From positions 62,001 through 126,000 of the forward strand of contig NZ_VKNW01000011.1 in the NCBI RefSeq assembly GCF_007474535.1: a stretch of DNA of 64,000 bases, written 5' to 3'. Under the pieces are notes generated by a model. The model searched no databases, was not told the origin of the DNA, and saw only the letters and a program-made list of their open reading frames with translations. This document shows positions 15,752 to 24,396 of the stretch, piece by piece. The first letter of the stretch is position 1, and each line of letters begins with the position of its first letter. The translations under genes were made by a program, and so were the position numbers. The stretch comes from Chryseobacterium echinoideorum (lineage in GTDB: Bacteria > Bacteroidota > Bacteroidia > Flavobacteriales > Weeksellaceae).

Positions 15752-17092
15752 TTATTCCTGAACTTCAAAAAGTAATCGCTCCCCGAATTTCTGCTCATTA
15801 ATTTTTCCATTATCATAAACCAGATTTCCATTGACGAAAGTGTGTGTCACTTTCGAATTGAAATTCATTCCTTCCAACGGACTCCAACCACATTTATACA
15901 AGATGTTGCCTTTCTCAACCGTCCATTTTTGATTTAAATCAACCAAAACCAAATCCGCTTTATAACCTTCTCTGATGAAACCTCTTTTCTCAATTCTGAA
16001 CAAAATTGCAGGATTGTGAGCCATTTTCTCAACGATTTTTTCTAAAGTGATTTTCCCGTTGACGTAATTCTCAAGCATCACAACGAGCGAATGCTGAACG
16101 AGAGGCGCTCCGGAAGGACATTTCGTGTATACATTCTGCTTCTCTTCCCAGGTGTGAGGAGCGTGATCGGTCGCAATCACATCAATTCTGCCATCAAGCA
16201 ATGCTTCCCAAAGTCCGTCTTTGTCTTTTTGTGTTTTTACGGCTGGATTCCATTTGATTAATCCGCCTTTGGTTTCATAGTCTTCATTGGTAAAAGTCAA
16301 ATGATGGACACAAACTTCGGCTGTAATTTTTTTATCTTTTAATGGAATATCATTTCTTAAAAGCTCAGTTTCAATTGCTGTCGACAAGTGGAAAACGTGA
16401 AGTCTTGCTCCAGTTTTCTTTGCTAATTCAATCGCTTTTGAGGAAGATTTATAACAAGCTTCCTCACTTCTTATCAAATGATGAAATTTCACAGGAATGT
16501 CGTCGCCATATTCCGCTTTGTACTTTTCTGTATTTTCTCTAATTGTAGCTTCATCTTCGCAATGAACCGCAATCAACATTTTTGTGTTGCTGAAAATATT
16601 TTCTAAAGTCTCAGGATTGTCAACGAGCATATTTCCTGTAGATGAACCTAAAAATAGTTTAATTCCCGGAACATTTCTTGGGTTTGTTTTTAAAACTTCT
16701 TCAAGATTGTCATTCGTTCCGCCCATCATAAAACCGTAATTGGCAAATGATTTCTGAGAAGCGATTTCATATTTATCAGCCAATAATTCCTGAGTTACTG
16801 CGTTCGGAACGGTATTCGGTTGTTCGATAAAACTTGTGGTTCCACCTGCAACTGCAGAGCGAGACTCAGATTCAATATCGCCTTTATGGGTTAAACCCGG
16901 TTCACGGAAATGAACTTGGTCATCAATAATTCCGGGCAAAAGATATTTTCCGGAAGCTTCAATGATTTGATCAACATTTTCTTCAGGAATATTTTCTGAA
17001 ATCTTTGAAATCAAATCATTTTCAATCAGAATATCACTTTGGATAATCTTCCCTTCGTTGACGATTTGGGCATTTTTTATTAGGATTTTCAT
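15752..17092 (-). CDS. pyrC: Dihydroorotase
   Basis: Zinc amidohydrolase of 446 residues that closes N-carbamoyl-aspartate to dihydroorotate in pyrimidine synthesis. The metal ligands visible are H61 (DDQVHFREPG), the carboxylated K145 (GIKLFLGSSTG), H177 (VHCED), H235 (HVFHLST) and D309 (ATDHAPH). The first His of the usual HxH pair is Gln59. I recall the same DDQVHFRE form in other Bacteroidetes dihydroorotases, so I treat it as a lineage trait. The C-terminus has the typical KADLVLVDLN. It is monocistronic and divergent to the flippase gene. Allantoinase is the alternative, but no purine-degradation genes are near. Confidence 0.9.
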   Translation of the reverse strand: MKILIKNAQIVNEGKIIQSDILIENDLISKISENIPEENVDQIIEASGKYLLPGIIDDQVHFREPGLTHKGDIESESRSAVAGGTTSFIEQPNTVPNAVTQELLADKYEIASQKSFANYGFMMGGTNDNLEEVLKTNPRNVPGIKLFLGSSTGNMLVDNPETLENIFSNTKMLIAVHCEDEATIRENTEKYKAEYGDDIPVKFHHLIRSEEACYKSSSKAIELAKKTGARLHVFHLSTAIETELLRNDIPLKDKKITAEVCVHHLTFTNEDYETKGGLIKWNPAVKTQKDKDGLWEALLDGRIDVIATDHAPHTWEEKQNVYTKCPSGAPLVQHSLVVMLENYVNGKITLEKIVEKMAHNPAILFRIEKRGFIREGYKADLVLVDLNQKWTVEKGNILYKCGWSPLEGMNFNSKVTHTFVNGNLVYDNGKINEQKFGERLLFEVQE

Positions 17093-17126
17093 TTTTACTT
17101 TTTTAGATATAGAGATTTGTATTGCA

Positions 17127-17134
17127 CAAATTTA
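17127..17134 (-). promoter_or_regulatory. Candidate -7 element of pyrC
   Basis: The minus strand reads TAAATTTG, a full match to TAnnTTTG, 34 bp before the pyrC ATG. No TTG is present at the -33 distance. Confidence 0.45.
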
Positions 17135-17188
17135 ATATTTTCATAAATGATTTTTAAACATAAGTCAGAAAATTGTGAATTCTAATAT

Positions 17189-17196
17189 TTACATTT
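17189..17196 (+). promoter_or_regulatory. Candidate -7 element of the flippase gene
   Basis: TACATTTG matches the -7 consensus exactly. It predicts transcription from about 17203, which excludes the upstream GTG at 17175 as start and favours the TTG at 17217. Confidence 0.55.
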
Positions 17197-17216
17197 GCAT
17201 TCTAAAAAAACAAGTT

Positions 17217-18671
17217 TTGTATAAGAAATTGTTCGGACAAACCGCTGTGTATGGATTAAGCTCGGTTTTAGTAAGAATTTTTCCGTTTTTGATTGCTCCG
17301 ATTGTTACCGATGCGTATGGTCCGGCTGCATCTTCTCCCTTTGTCGATTGGTATTCTATCGCAGGTGTGATTACAGTATTTCTTACCCACGGAATGGAAA
17401 CTTCATTTTTTCGTTTTGCTCAGGAAGGAGATATTGACAAGAAGACTTTGGTGTCGACCTGTGCCTTGAGTATTTTGACAGCAGGTTTCATATATCTGAT
17501 TTTAGGATATGTTTTCAGACAGGATTTGGCAAATGCTTTTGAGACGCCGGATCAGGTTAATTATCTGGTGATTTTCCTTTTTATTCTTTCCTTCGATGCA
17601 TTTTCAACAATTCCTTCTGCTGTTTTGAGACTGGAAGGAAAACCTGTTTTATATATGTTATCAAAAGTAATGGGTTCTTTGGTTTATTACTTTTTGGTTG
17701 TTTTTTTTATTAAATGGCTTCCAAACTATCCGAACGGAATTTTAGGAATAAAATATGATCCTGAAATAGGGGTGGGATATGTTTTTATTGCCAATTTGGT
17801 GCAGAGTATCATTACTTTAGCAATTGTAGGAAAAGAATTTGTGAATTTCAGTTTTAAAAAGTTTGATTTTAGTCTTTGGAAAAGAATAATGAATTATTCT
17901 TGGCCGGTAATGATTGCAGGTTTAGCAGGAATCATTAACCAAACTTTAGATCGACAGTTTTTAAAATACTTGCTTCCAAAAGAAGAAGGAAAACATCAGA
18001 TCGGAGTGTACGGAGCGGTATATAAAATTGCAACCTTCATTACTGTTTTCAGGCAGGCTTATCAGTTGGGTATTGAACCCTATTTCTTCTCAAGTTTTAA
18101 AGATAAAAACAATCATAAGACTTATGCCGTTTTAATGGATGTTTTTGTTGTGTGTAACTGTTTGATTTATATTGGATTGATGGTGAATCTTCAATGGATT
18201 TCGGAAAGATACCTGAAAAATCCTTTATATTATGAGGGTATTGAAATTATTCCTTACGTGATGCTGGGTGCTTTATTTTTAGGGATTTATCTGAATCTTT
18301 CCATTTGGTATAAGCTTTCTGATCAAACCAGAGTTGGGCTGTATATTTCTTTGATCGGAGCTGCTATTACGATCTTAATCAACTTTACATTCATTCCAAA
18401 ATACGGATATTGGGCAAGTGCTTTTGCTGCGCTGATTACTTATACAAGTATGATGATTATTTCTTATTTTTGGGGAAGAGCGCAATATCCTATTTATTAT
18501 AACATAAAAAAAATACTTACTTATTTATCATTATCCGTTCTTATTTCAATGGTTTCCTTCTACTATTTCAGGGAAAACTATTTCGTCGGAAACGGATTGT
18601 TTCTTTTGTTTATAGCATTTTTAGCTTACAATGAAAGATTAATGATTAATAAAATACTCAGAAAAAATTAA
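17217..18671 (+). CDS. Polysaccharide biosynthesis protein / Wzx-type flippase
   Basis: Membrane protein of the MOP/polysaccharide-transport family, about 484 residues and 12-14 predicted helices. The N-terminus (LYKKLFGQTAVYGLSSVLVRIFPFLIAP) is typical of Bacteroidetes flippases for undecaprenyl-linked oligosaccharides. I chose the TTG codon at 17217 because a promoter -7 element lies at 17189-17196, downstream of the alternative GTG at 17175. It is followed after 29 bp by a sugar nucleotidyltransferase, which fits a role in surface glycan export. The substrate glycan is unknown. Confidence 0.85.
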   Translation: MYKKLFGQTAVYGLSSVLVRIFPFLIAPIVTDAYGPAASSPFVDWYSIAGVITVFLTHGMETSFFRFAQEGDIDKKTLVSTCALSILTAGFIYLILGYVFRQDLANAFETPDQVNYLVIFLFILSFDAFSTIPSAVLRLEGKPVLYMLSKVMGSLVYYFLVVFFIKWLPNYPNGILGIKYDPEIGVGYVFIANLVQSIITLAIVGKEFVNFSFKKFDFSLWKRIMNYSWPVMIAGLAGIINQTLDRQFLKYLLPKEEGKHQIGVYGAVYKIATFITVFRQAYQLGIEPYFFSSFKDKNNHKTYAVLMDVFVVCNCLIYIGLMVNLQWISERYLKNPLYYEGIEIIPYVMLGALFLGIYLNLSIWYKLSDQTRVGLYISLIGAAITILINFTFIPKYGYWASAFAALITYTSMMIISYFWGRAQYPIYYNIKKILTYLSLSVLISMVSFYYFRENYFVGNGLFLLFIAFLAYNERLMINKILRKN

Positions 18672-18700
18672 ACTATTAAATTAATTATAAAAATAAACAT

Positions 18701-19717
18701 ATGAAAATAATTGTTCCTATGGCGGGGAAAGGTTCCCGATTAAGACCACATACTTTAACTGTTCCTAAACCGCTAATTCCGATTGCAGGAAAACCTATTG
18801 TACAAAGATTGGTAGAAGATATTGCTAAAGTTGCCGGAGAAAAAATTGATGAAGTTGCTTTTATAATCGGAGATTTTGGTGTGGAAGTTGAAAATTCTCT
18901 GATTAAAATTGCCGAAAGCTTAGGAGCAAAAGGTACTATTTATGTACAAAATGAAGCACTTGGAACAGCGCATGCTATAAAATGTGCAGAACAATCTATG
19001 CAGGGGAATGTAGTGATTGCATTTGCAGATACACTTTTCAGAGCAGATTTTACTTTGGATACCAATGCTGATGGGGTAATCTGGGTAAAAAAAGTAGATG
19101 ATCCTTCTGCTTTTGGAGTTGTAAAATTAGACGATTATGGTTTTATTACAGATTTTATCGAAAAACCGCAGACTTTTGTTTCAGATCTTGCCATTATTGG
19201 AATTTATTATTTCAATTCTGCTGAAAAATTGATGGCAGAAATCAATTATATCATGGATAATGATATCAAGGTGAGCGGAGAATATCAGTTGACAACAGCT
19301 CTAGAAAATCTTCGCCAAAAAGATGCTAAATTTTCATTAGGAAAAGTAGATGATTGGATGGACTGTGGGAATAAAAATGCTACAGTAGAAACCAATGGTA
19401 AAATTCTGGAATACGAAAAAAATCTCTTTACAGAATATCCTGAGTCTGCAAATATTCAAAACTCATTGATTATTCAGCCTTGCTATATCGGTGAAGGAGT
19501 TGAAATTTCGAATTCGAAAATAGGACCTTATGTTTCTTTAGGAAAAGGGACAAAAGTTATCAATTCCAATATAGATAATTCTTTGATTCAGGAGAAAACA
19601 GTAATTGATCACGGAAATCTTTCCAACTCAATGATCGGAAGTTCAGCTCATTATTTTGGGGTTGCAAGAGAAATTTCCTTGGGAGACTTTTCAGTTTTGG
19701 ATTTTTTATCTAAATAA
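18701..19717 (+). CDS. Sugar-phosphate nucleotidyltransferase
   Basis: A protein of 338 residues. The N-terminal Rossmann-like nucleotidyltransferase domain has the signature MAGKGSRLRPHTLTVPKPL and the GTAHAIKCA nucleotide motif. The C-terminal about 90 residues show the hexapeptide pattern of a left-handed beta helix (IGEGVEISNSKIGPYVSLGKG). It makes an NDP-sugar from a sugar-1-phosphate. The exact sugar (glucose, mannose or N-acetylglucosamine) cannot be fixed from sequence, though the domain pair resembles RmlA2/GlmU-like enzymes. The neighbouring flippase suggests use in a surface polysaccharide. Confidence 0.88.
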   Translation: MKIIVPMAGKGSRLRPHTLTVPKPLIPIAGKPIVQRLVEDIAKVAGEKIDEVAFIIGDFGVEVENSLIKIAESLGAKGTIYVQNEALGTAHAIKCAEQSMQGNVVIAFADTLFRADFTLDTNADGVIWVKKVDDPSAFGVVKLDDYGFITDFIEKPQTFVSDLAIIGIYYFNSAEKLMAEINYIMDNDIKVSGEYQLTTALENLRQKDAKFSLGKVDDWMDCGNKNATVETNGKILEYEKNLFTEYPESANIQNSLIIQPCYIGEGVEISNSKIGPYVSLGKGTKVINSNIDNSLIQEKTVIDHGNLSNSMIGSSAHYFGVAREISLGDFSVLDFLSK

Positions 19718-19741
19718 AATTAAAATAAATAGATGCCTGAA

Positions 19742-19768
19742 GCCACACAATGCAATTTTGTGTGGTTT
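19742..19768 (+). terminator. Probable terminator hairpin
   Basis: CCACACAA at 19743-19750 pairs with TTGTGTGG at 19758-19765. The following tract is only moderately T-rich, so termination may be partial. The rest of the 217-bp gap holds one weak stem (AGCCCGAG/CTGGGGTT) and no gene I can support. Confidence 0.5.
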
Positions 19769-19934
19769 GGCGTTAATATTGCACAAAAAATTCATTAGCC
19801 CGAGTTTTCAATCTGGGGTTAAAGAGATTATAGTGAAATCGTTATTGAAATAATTTACAATAATTAAAGTAGTCAATTATTCTAAAATTAAAAACATGAA
19901 AGACGATACACATAATCATTAATACATATTTACT

Positions 19935-20777
19935 ATGAAAAATTGGACTATTTTACTGCTGCTGATACTGACAGTACTTTCGTGCAGGTCTAAAAAAGCT
20001 TTGACTCAAAACTCCTCTGAAAATGATAGTACTCAAATATCAATTGATCAAAGTAATCTGCCTGCAGACGCAAAAAATATTCAGGACAGGCTTACTTTTT
20101 ACGAGAAAATTTTCATTCATCCAAAATTTGAATCAGTAAAGATCAACAGCAAAATTACCGCAGATCAACTGAGAGTAAGCCCGCTTGATGCAACAATTTA
20201 CATAGAAAATGATAAGAAAATATGGTCAAATATTAGTTTTCTTGTATTTCCGGCCGCAAGAGCCTTGATAACGCCGGAAGGAATCAAGGCAATTGACAGG
20301 TACAACAAAAATTATATTGATTCGGATTTTGATTATCTCAACAATCTTCTGAATGTTAATTTTATTGATTATAAAACATTAGAGAAAATACTGATGGGTC
20401 GTACGTTTATGCATATTACCAACAGTAATTCCAATATTGTGAAAAATTCTCTCGGTTACCAACTCACAACGATTGCCAATCAGAAAATAATAACCGATGA
20501 TGTGGAAAGAGAATATAAAATGGAAATGCAGTATACGGATGATTTTAATTTATATTGGGTAAAATTGAATGATGTGAAATCCAATGATGCAATAGAAATC
20601 GTATATGAAAACTGGGAGACCTTTCCGAACGAAGTAAAGCTTCCGAGAAATGTTAAAATAATTATAAAAGGATCAAAATCAAGTCAGATTATACTGGAAA
20701 ATACGAAATTTGAATTTTCCAGAATGGAGACACCTTATTCCGTTCCGGGCAGCTATAAGAAAATTGATATTAAATGA
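19935..20777 (+). CDS. DUF4292 lipoprotein
   Basis: A lipoprotein of 280 residues with a signal peptide ending in the lipobox TVLSC (Cys about 17). The rest matches my memory of DUF4292, a Bacteroidetes family with an LolA/LolB-like half-barrel (FVPAARALITPEG-like segment at FPAARALITPEG, then DYKTLEKILMGR). Function is unproven; a role in lipoprotein or lipid handling in the envelope is inferred from the fold. Its stop overlaps the next ATG (ATGA), coupling it to the EnvC-like gene. Confidence 0.75.
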   Translation: MKNWTILLLLILTVLSCRSKKALTQNSSENDSTQISIDQSNLPADAKNIQDRLTFYEKIFIHPKFESVKINSKITADQLRVSPLDATIYIENDKKIWSNISFLVFPAARALITPEGIKAIDRYNKNYIDSDFDYLNNLLNVNFIDYKTLEKILMGRTFMHITNSNSNIVKNSLGYQLTTIANQKIITDDVEREYKMEMQYTDDFNLYWVKLNDVKSNDAIEIVYENWETFPNEVKLPRNVKIIIKGSKSSQIILENTKFEFSRMETPYSVPGSYKKIDIK

Positions 20778-22330
20778 TTAAAAAAATCAGCATTTTAATA
20801 GGCATTTTGACGTTCGGATTGCAGTTTGGTCAGCAAAATAAGGAGCAATTGCAAAAGCAGAATGCAGATCTGAAAAAACAGATCGCTCAGATAAATTCAC
20901 AACTGGCAAAAACCAGAAATGAATCAAAATTATCACTGTCATATCTTAATAATGTTAACCAGAAATTAGCACTTAGAGAAAAAGTTTATAATAATACACA
21001 GAAAGAAAAAAGATTCATCGAAGATGAAATTTATCTTCGTCAGTTAGAAATAAACAGACAAAACCGTGAGCTGGCCGTTTTAAGAAAAAACTATGCTCAG
21101 GTTTTGGTAAACGCTTACAAAAACAAGGGGGTTCAAAATAAAGTTACCTTTATACTTTCATCAAAAAGTTTAGGGGAAGCACTCAGAAGAGTTCAGTATC
21201 TAAAAGAATATTCTGAATATCAGGATAAAAAAGCTGCAGAAATTACTACCGCAGCACAGGAACTGAAAAAGTCTGTCGAACAGAAAAAAAAGTCAGCGGC
21301 AGAAAAGGAAACTTTACTTGTTAATCAACAAAAAGATCTCACAACGATCAATGTTGAAAAGCAGCAGAAAGAGCAATTGGTGAATGACTTTAAGAAAAAC
21401 GAAAGTAAACTCACTGCCGAATTAAAACAAAAGCAGGCTCAATCTAAAATTCTTGAAGGTAAAATAAGATCTATTATTGCAGAGGAAATCAGACTTGCAA
21501 AAGCAGAGGAGGAGAGTAGAAAAAAAGCGGAAGCAGAAAAAATACGTCTTGCAAAACTTGCAGCTGAACGAGAGAAAGCAAGAATTGATGCAGAAAATAA
21601 AGCAAAAGCCGAAGCATTAGAAAGAGAAAGAAAAATTGCTGAGGCAGAAGCTAAAAAAGCAGCCGATTTAGCAGCTAAAAGAGCAGAAGAAGAGAAAAAA
21701 AGAAATGAAGAAGCTGCAAGAAATGAAGCTACTGCCAAAGATGAGGCTAGAAAGTTAGCAGCAAAAAAAGCATCTGACGAAGCTGCTTTGAAGGCAAAAG
21801 AAGCAAATGATAAGCTCATTGCCGTGAAAGCTGCGGAATCTGATCTGGTGAAGAAAAAAGAGGCGGAGAAAAAAGCAGCCGAAACAAAAGCAATGACCAA
21901 TTTTGGGGTGTCTACTGCTGCCGGAAATAATTTTGCGGCTAATAAAGGAAGAATTGCAATGCCAGTTTCAGGAACGATTACTCATAGATTCGGAAGACAG
22001 CAGCACCCTGTTTTCAAATCTATCTGGGAAGAGAACAATGGTATTAAAATATCAGTAGCAAAAGGAACTTCGGCAAGGGCAGTTTTCCCAGGAACTGTAG
22101 CGCAGGTAATCCCTTCTGCTGACGGAACAAAAACGGTTATGGTAAAACACGGTGATTATTTCACTATTTACTCTAATTTAAGAGATAATACCGTTTCAAA
22201 AAATCAACAAGTTTCTGCAGGAACCATCGTGGGAACTGTGGCCGAAGATTTTGACGGTACTTATACTTTAGATTTTCAGATTTGGAACGGAAATAACGCA
22301 GTAGATCCTTTAGGTTGGGTTACATATTAA
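20774..22330 (+). CDS. EnvC-like murein hydrolase activator (M23/LytM fold)
   Basis: Secreted protein of 518 residues. Signal peptide 1-18; a long coiled coil to about 240; an extremely Ala/Lys/Glu-rich helical stretch to about 370; and a C-terminal LytM/M23 domain from about 390. In the LytM domain the usual zinc ligands are lost: the HxxxD region reads NNGIKI (about 421) and the HxH region reads IYSNL after KHGDYFT. This is the state of EnvC and NlpD, which do not cut peptidoglycan but activate amidases at the division site. It is translationally coupled to the DUF4292 lipoprotein. Confidence 0.85.
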   Translation: MIKKISILIGILTFGLQFGQQNKEQLQKQNADLKKQIAQINSQLAKTRNESKLSLSYLNNVNQKLALREKVYNNTQKEKRFIEDEIYLRQLEINRQNRELAVLRKNYAQVLVNAYKNKGVQNKVTFILSSKSLGEALRRVQYLKEYSEYQDKKAAEITTAAQELKKSVEQKKKSAAEKETLLVNQQKDLTTINVEKQQKEQLVNDFKKNESKLTAELKQKQAQSKILEGKIRSIIAEEIRLAKAEEESRKKAEAEKIRLAKLAAEREKARIDAENKAKAEALERERKIAEAEAKKAADLAAKRAEEEKKRNEEAARNEATAKDEARKLAAKKASDEAALKAKEANDKLIAVKAAESDLVKKKEAEKKAAETKAMTNFGVSTAAGNNFAANKGRIAMPVSGTITHRFGRQQHPVFKSIWEENNGIKISVAKGTSARAVFPGTVAQVIPSADGTKTVMVKHGDYFTIYSNLRDNTVSKNQQVSAGTIVGTVAEDFDGTYTLDFQIWNGNNAVDPLGWVTY

Positions 22331-22346
22331 AAAAAGATTAACTTTG
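22314..22346 (+). promoter_or_regulatory. Promoter of tatA
   Basis: TTG at 22314-22316, a 22-bp spacer and TAACTTTG at 22339-22346 fit the Bacteroidetes promoter form. It overlaps the end of the EnvC-like gene and lies 14 bp before the tatA ATG. Confidence 0.6.
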
Positions 22347-22360
22347 TAAAAAATATAGCG

Positions 22361-22573
22361 ATGCATACATTAACAATACTAGCTTTATCTTGGCAGCATA
22401 TTCTTATCGTTGCGGTACTTTTACTTATTCTTTTCGGAGGAAAAAAGATTCCGGAAATGATGAGAGGAATGGGATCAGGGATTAAAGAATTTAAAGATGC
22501 CATAAAAGAAGATGAAAAACCGGAATCAAAAGCGGATAACACCTCTTCAAGTACTACAACAAACAGTAATTAA
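22361..22573 (+). CDS. tatA: Twin-arginine translocase subunit TatA/TatE
   Basis: A 70-residue protein with one N-terminal membrane helix (ILIVAVLLLILFGGKKIPEM), the FGG hinge and an amphipathic helix (MRGMGSGIKEFKDAIKE), then a polar Ser/Thr-rich tail. It forms the pore of the Tat system for folded proteins. tatC is not in the window. It has its own promoter and starts a group with a DUF4254 gene and ribA. Confidence 0.92.
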   Translation: MHTLTILALSWQHILIVAVLLLILFGGKKIPEMMRGMGSGIKEFKDAIKEDEKPESKADNTSSSTTTNSN

Positions 22574-22587
22574 AATTCTTTTATTAA

Positions 22588-23199
22588 ATGAATTTTTCGG
22601 ATACTGCATGGAAAGTCTTTAATCAATCAATTGAGGATTATCATGTATTAGATAATATAGAATCAAAGATAAACAATCCCTTTTCTGAAGGAAGTTTGGA
22701 ACGGATTTTGTATGCTAAAAACTGGATTGATACCGTTCAGTGGCATTTAGAGGATATTATCAGAGATGAGAATATCAATCCGGTTGAAGCTCTTCAGCTG
22801 AAAAGAATGATTGATGCTTCCAATCAGAAAAGAACAGATTTGGTAGAATTTATAGATGGTTGGTTTTTAAATTATTATAAAACTGTAAATCCTAAAAAGC
22901 ACGCCAAAATTAATACCGAAACGCCTGCGTGGGCTGTAGACAGATTGTCTATTCTATCGCTTAAGATTTTTCACATGGCTTTGGAAGCTCATCGTGAAAC
23001 TGCAAGTGAAGAACATAGAATAAAATGTCAGGAAAAACTGGATGTTCTGCTTTCTCAAAAAGAAGACTTATCAGTTTCAATAGATCAGCTGCTGAAAGAT
23101 ATAGAAAACGGTGATGTTAAGATGAAGGTGTACAAACAAATGAAAATGTACAATGATGAAAGTCTTAACCCAATCCTTTACCAAAAGGAGCAAAAATGA
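22588..23199 (+). CDS. DUF4254 domain-containing protein
   Basis: A soluble, helical protein of 203 residues matching my memory of DUF4254. Conserved-looking segments are NWIDTVQWHLEDIIRD and LKRMIDASNQKRTDLVE, and a C-terminal helical pair follows. No signal peptide or catalytic motif is seen and the function is unknown. It starts 14 bp after tatA and overlaps the next gene by ATGA, so all are one transcript. The repeated neighbourhood with tatA in Flavobacteriia suggests a housekeeping role. Confidence 0.8.
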   Translation: MNFSDTAWKVFNQSIEDYHVLDNIESKINNPFSEGSLERILYAKNWIDTVQWHLEDIIRDENINPVEALQLKRMIDASNQKRTDLVEFIDGWFLNYYKTVNPKKHAKINTETPAWAVDRLSILSLKIFHMALEAHRETASEEHRIKCQEKLDVLLSQKEDLSVSIDQLLKDIENGDVKMKVYKQMKMYNDESLNPILYQKEQK

Positions 23200-23639
23200 A
23201 AAGACTTTTTATTGCCGGAGCAATTTATGTATTTATTAATTCATGTGCTACTGAGAAGCCTAATCTGTCTCCACTTACAGATAGCGGAACAGTGAGTAAT
23301 TCGGAAAGTTCTAAAGGGGTAAATATTAATATCACTGGAAATATAAATGCCTCTGAAATTACTAACCTTATTTCTTCTTTTCCTAAATTTTCCAATTCAG
23401 CTTTAAACGAAGAAATTACAGTTTTGAAATATACTTTGCAAAACTATCTTTATGCTGTAGAATCAGGAAATATTTCGGGAAAGAAAAAGGCAATAAAAAA
23501 CTTAGAAAAATCTTACAAAAGCATTCAAAAGCTTAGAAGATTCCTCAAGAAGGATGATGATGAGGTATTAAACCGATATTTGGTAAGACTTAAAACCAAT
23601 GTCTCTGTCATCGAAGATTCTGTAAACGGAAAGAAATAA
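23196..23639 (+). CDS. Hypothetical lipoprotein
   Basis: A 147-residue protein with a lipoprotein signal peptide (IYVFINSC, Cys17). After a Ser/Asn-rich linker the C-terminal half is Lys-rich and helical (KYTLQNYLYAVESGN, KKKAIKNLEKSYKSIQKLRRF). No family is recognised. It is translationally coupled to the DUF4254 gene upstream and followed after 15 bp by ribA. Probably anchored in the envelope. Confidence 0.75.
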   Translation: MKRLFIAGAIYVFINSCATEKPNLSPLTDSGTVSNSESSKGVNINITGNINASEITNLISSFPKFSNSALNEEITVLKYTLQNYLYAVESGNISGKKKAIKNLEKSYKSIQKLRRFLKKDDDEVLNRYLVRLKTNVSVIEDSVNGKK

Positions 23640-23654
23640 ACACAATTATATTCA

Positions 23655-24242
23655 ATGATTAAAATTCAGGCGGAAGCTAATGTTCCTACAGAGCACGGTA
23701 ATTTCCGGATGATAGCTTTTTCGGAAGACGAAAATGACTGGATGCCTCACTTGGCAATAGTTTCCGAAAATACAGATTTTTCAAAGCCTGTGAATGTTCG
23801 TTTTCATTCGGAATGTATAACAGGAGAAGTTTTTCATTCTAAAAAATGTGAATGTGGTCAACAGCTTGATTCAGCAATGAAATTCATGCATGAAAACGGC
23901 GGAGTGATCATTTATCTTCGTCAGGAAGGACGAAACATTGGGATTATCAATAAGCTTAAAGCCTATTCACTTCAGGAAAAGGGTTTAGATACCGTACAGG
24001 CAAATCTAGAATTGGGGCTTCCTGCTGATGACAGAAACTTCGAAATTGCTATTCAAATTCTCAATCAGCTTAATATTAAAGATGTTAATCTTTTAACCAA
24101 TAATCCCGAAAAAGTAAAGTTTGTAGAAGAGAGTAACATTCATCTCAACTCAAGAATTCCTCTTCAGATTCCTGCAAATGACATAAGCCGGGGATATCTG
24201 CAAACCAAGAAAAATTTTTTCGGACATTTTTTAGATGATTAG
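23655..24242 (+). CDS. ribA: GTP cyclohydrolase II
   Basis: A 195-residue enzyme that opens GTP in the first step of riboflavin synthesis. Zinc ligands C54, C65 and C67 lie in HSECITGEVFHSKKCECG, the GTP-binding loop is RQEGRNIGI, and QANLELGLPADDR follows. It is the stand-alone form without the RibB domain. The length is usual. It is the last gene of its operon and a strong terminator follows within 15 bp. Confidence 0.93.
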   Translation: MIKIQAEANVPTEHGNFRMIAFSEDENDWMPHLAIVSENTDFSKPVNVRFHSECITGEVFHSKKCECGQQLDSAMKFMHENGGVIIYLRQEGRNIGIINKLKAYSLQEKGLDTVQANLELGLPADDRNFEIAIQILNQLNIKDVNLLTNNPEKVKFVEESNIHLNSRIPLQIPANDISRGYLQTKKNFFGHFLDD

Positions 24243-24255
24243 TCATAAATAAAAA

Positions 24256-24300
24256 AATCAAAAAGCTTCAAATTACATGATAATTTGGAGCTTTTTGATT
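24256..24300 (+). terminator. Strong terminator after ribA
   Basis: A 20-bp stem, AATCAAAAAGCTTCAAATTA at 24256-24275 against its near-perfect complement at 24281-24300, with a loop of CATGA. It ends the tatA-ribA transcript. Confidence 0.9.
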
Positions 24301-24382
24301 ATAATAGAATATTATTAAAGTTGTTTTTTTAATATGAAAAATCTATAAAATAACAAATCTGTTAGTGAGTTATTAGACTTAT

Positions 24383-24390
24383 TACATTTG
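24383..24390 (+). promoter_or_regulatory. Promoter -7 element of a candidate small RNA
   Basis: TACATTTG is an exact -7 consensus, with TTA 18 bp upstream at the -33 distance. No protein gene follows on this strand before the terminator at 24576-24612, so it most likely drives the structured transcript described next. Confidence 0.55.
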
Positions 24391-24396
24391 TATTCA

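Noticed and set aside
17175..17216. GTG start giving a 14-residue longer flippase
   Set aside because: The predicted promoter -7 element lies downstream of it, and the extension has no family-like sequence.
19719..19934. Possible tRNA or small gene between the nucleotidyltransferase and DUF4292 genes
   Set aside because: Only two short hairpins and an eight-codon ORF are visible; no T-loop (GGTTCGA-type) or cloverleaf could be drawn.
21439..21900. Antisense frame in the EnvC-like gene
   Set aside because: Ser/Ala/Phe-only product, the mirror image of the Ala/Lys/Glu-rich helix on the other strand.
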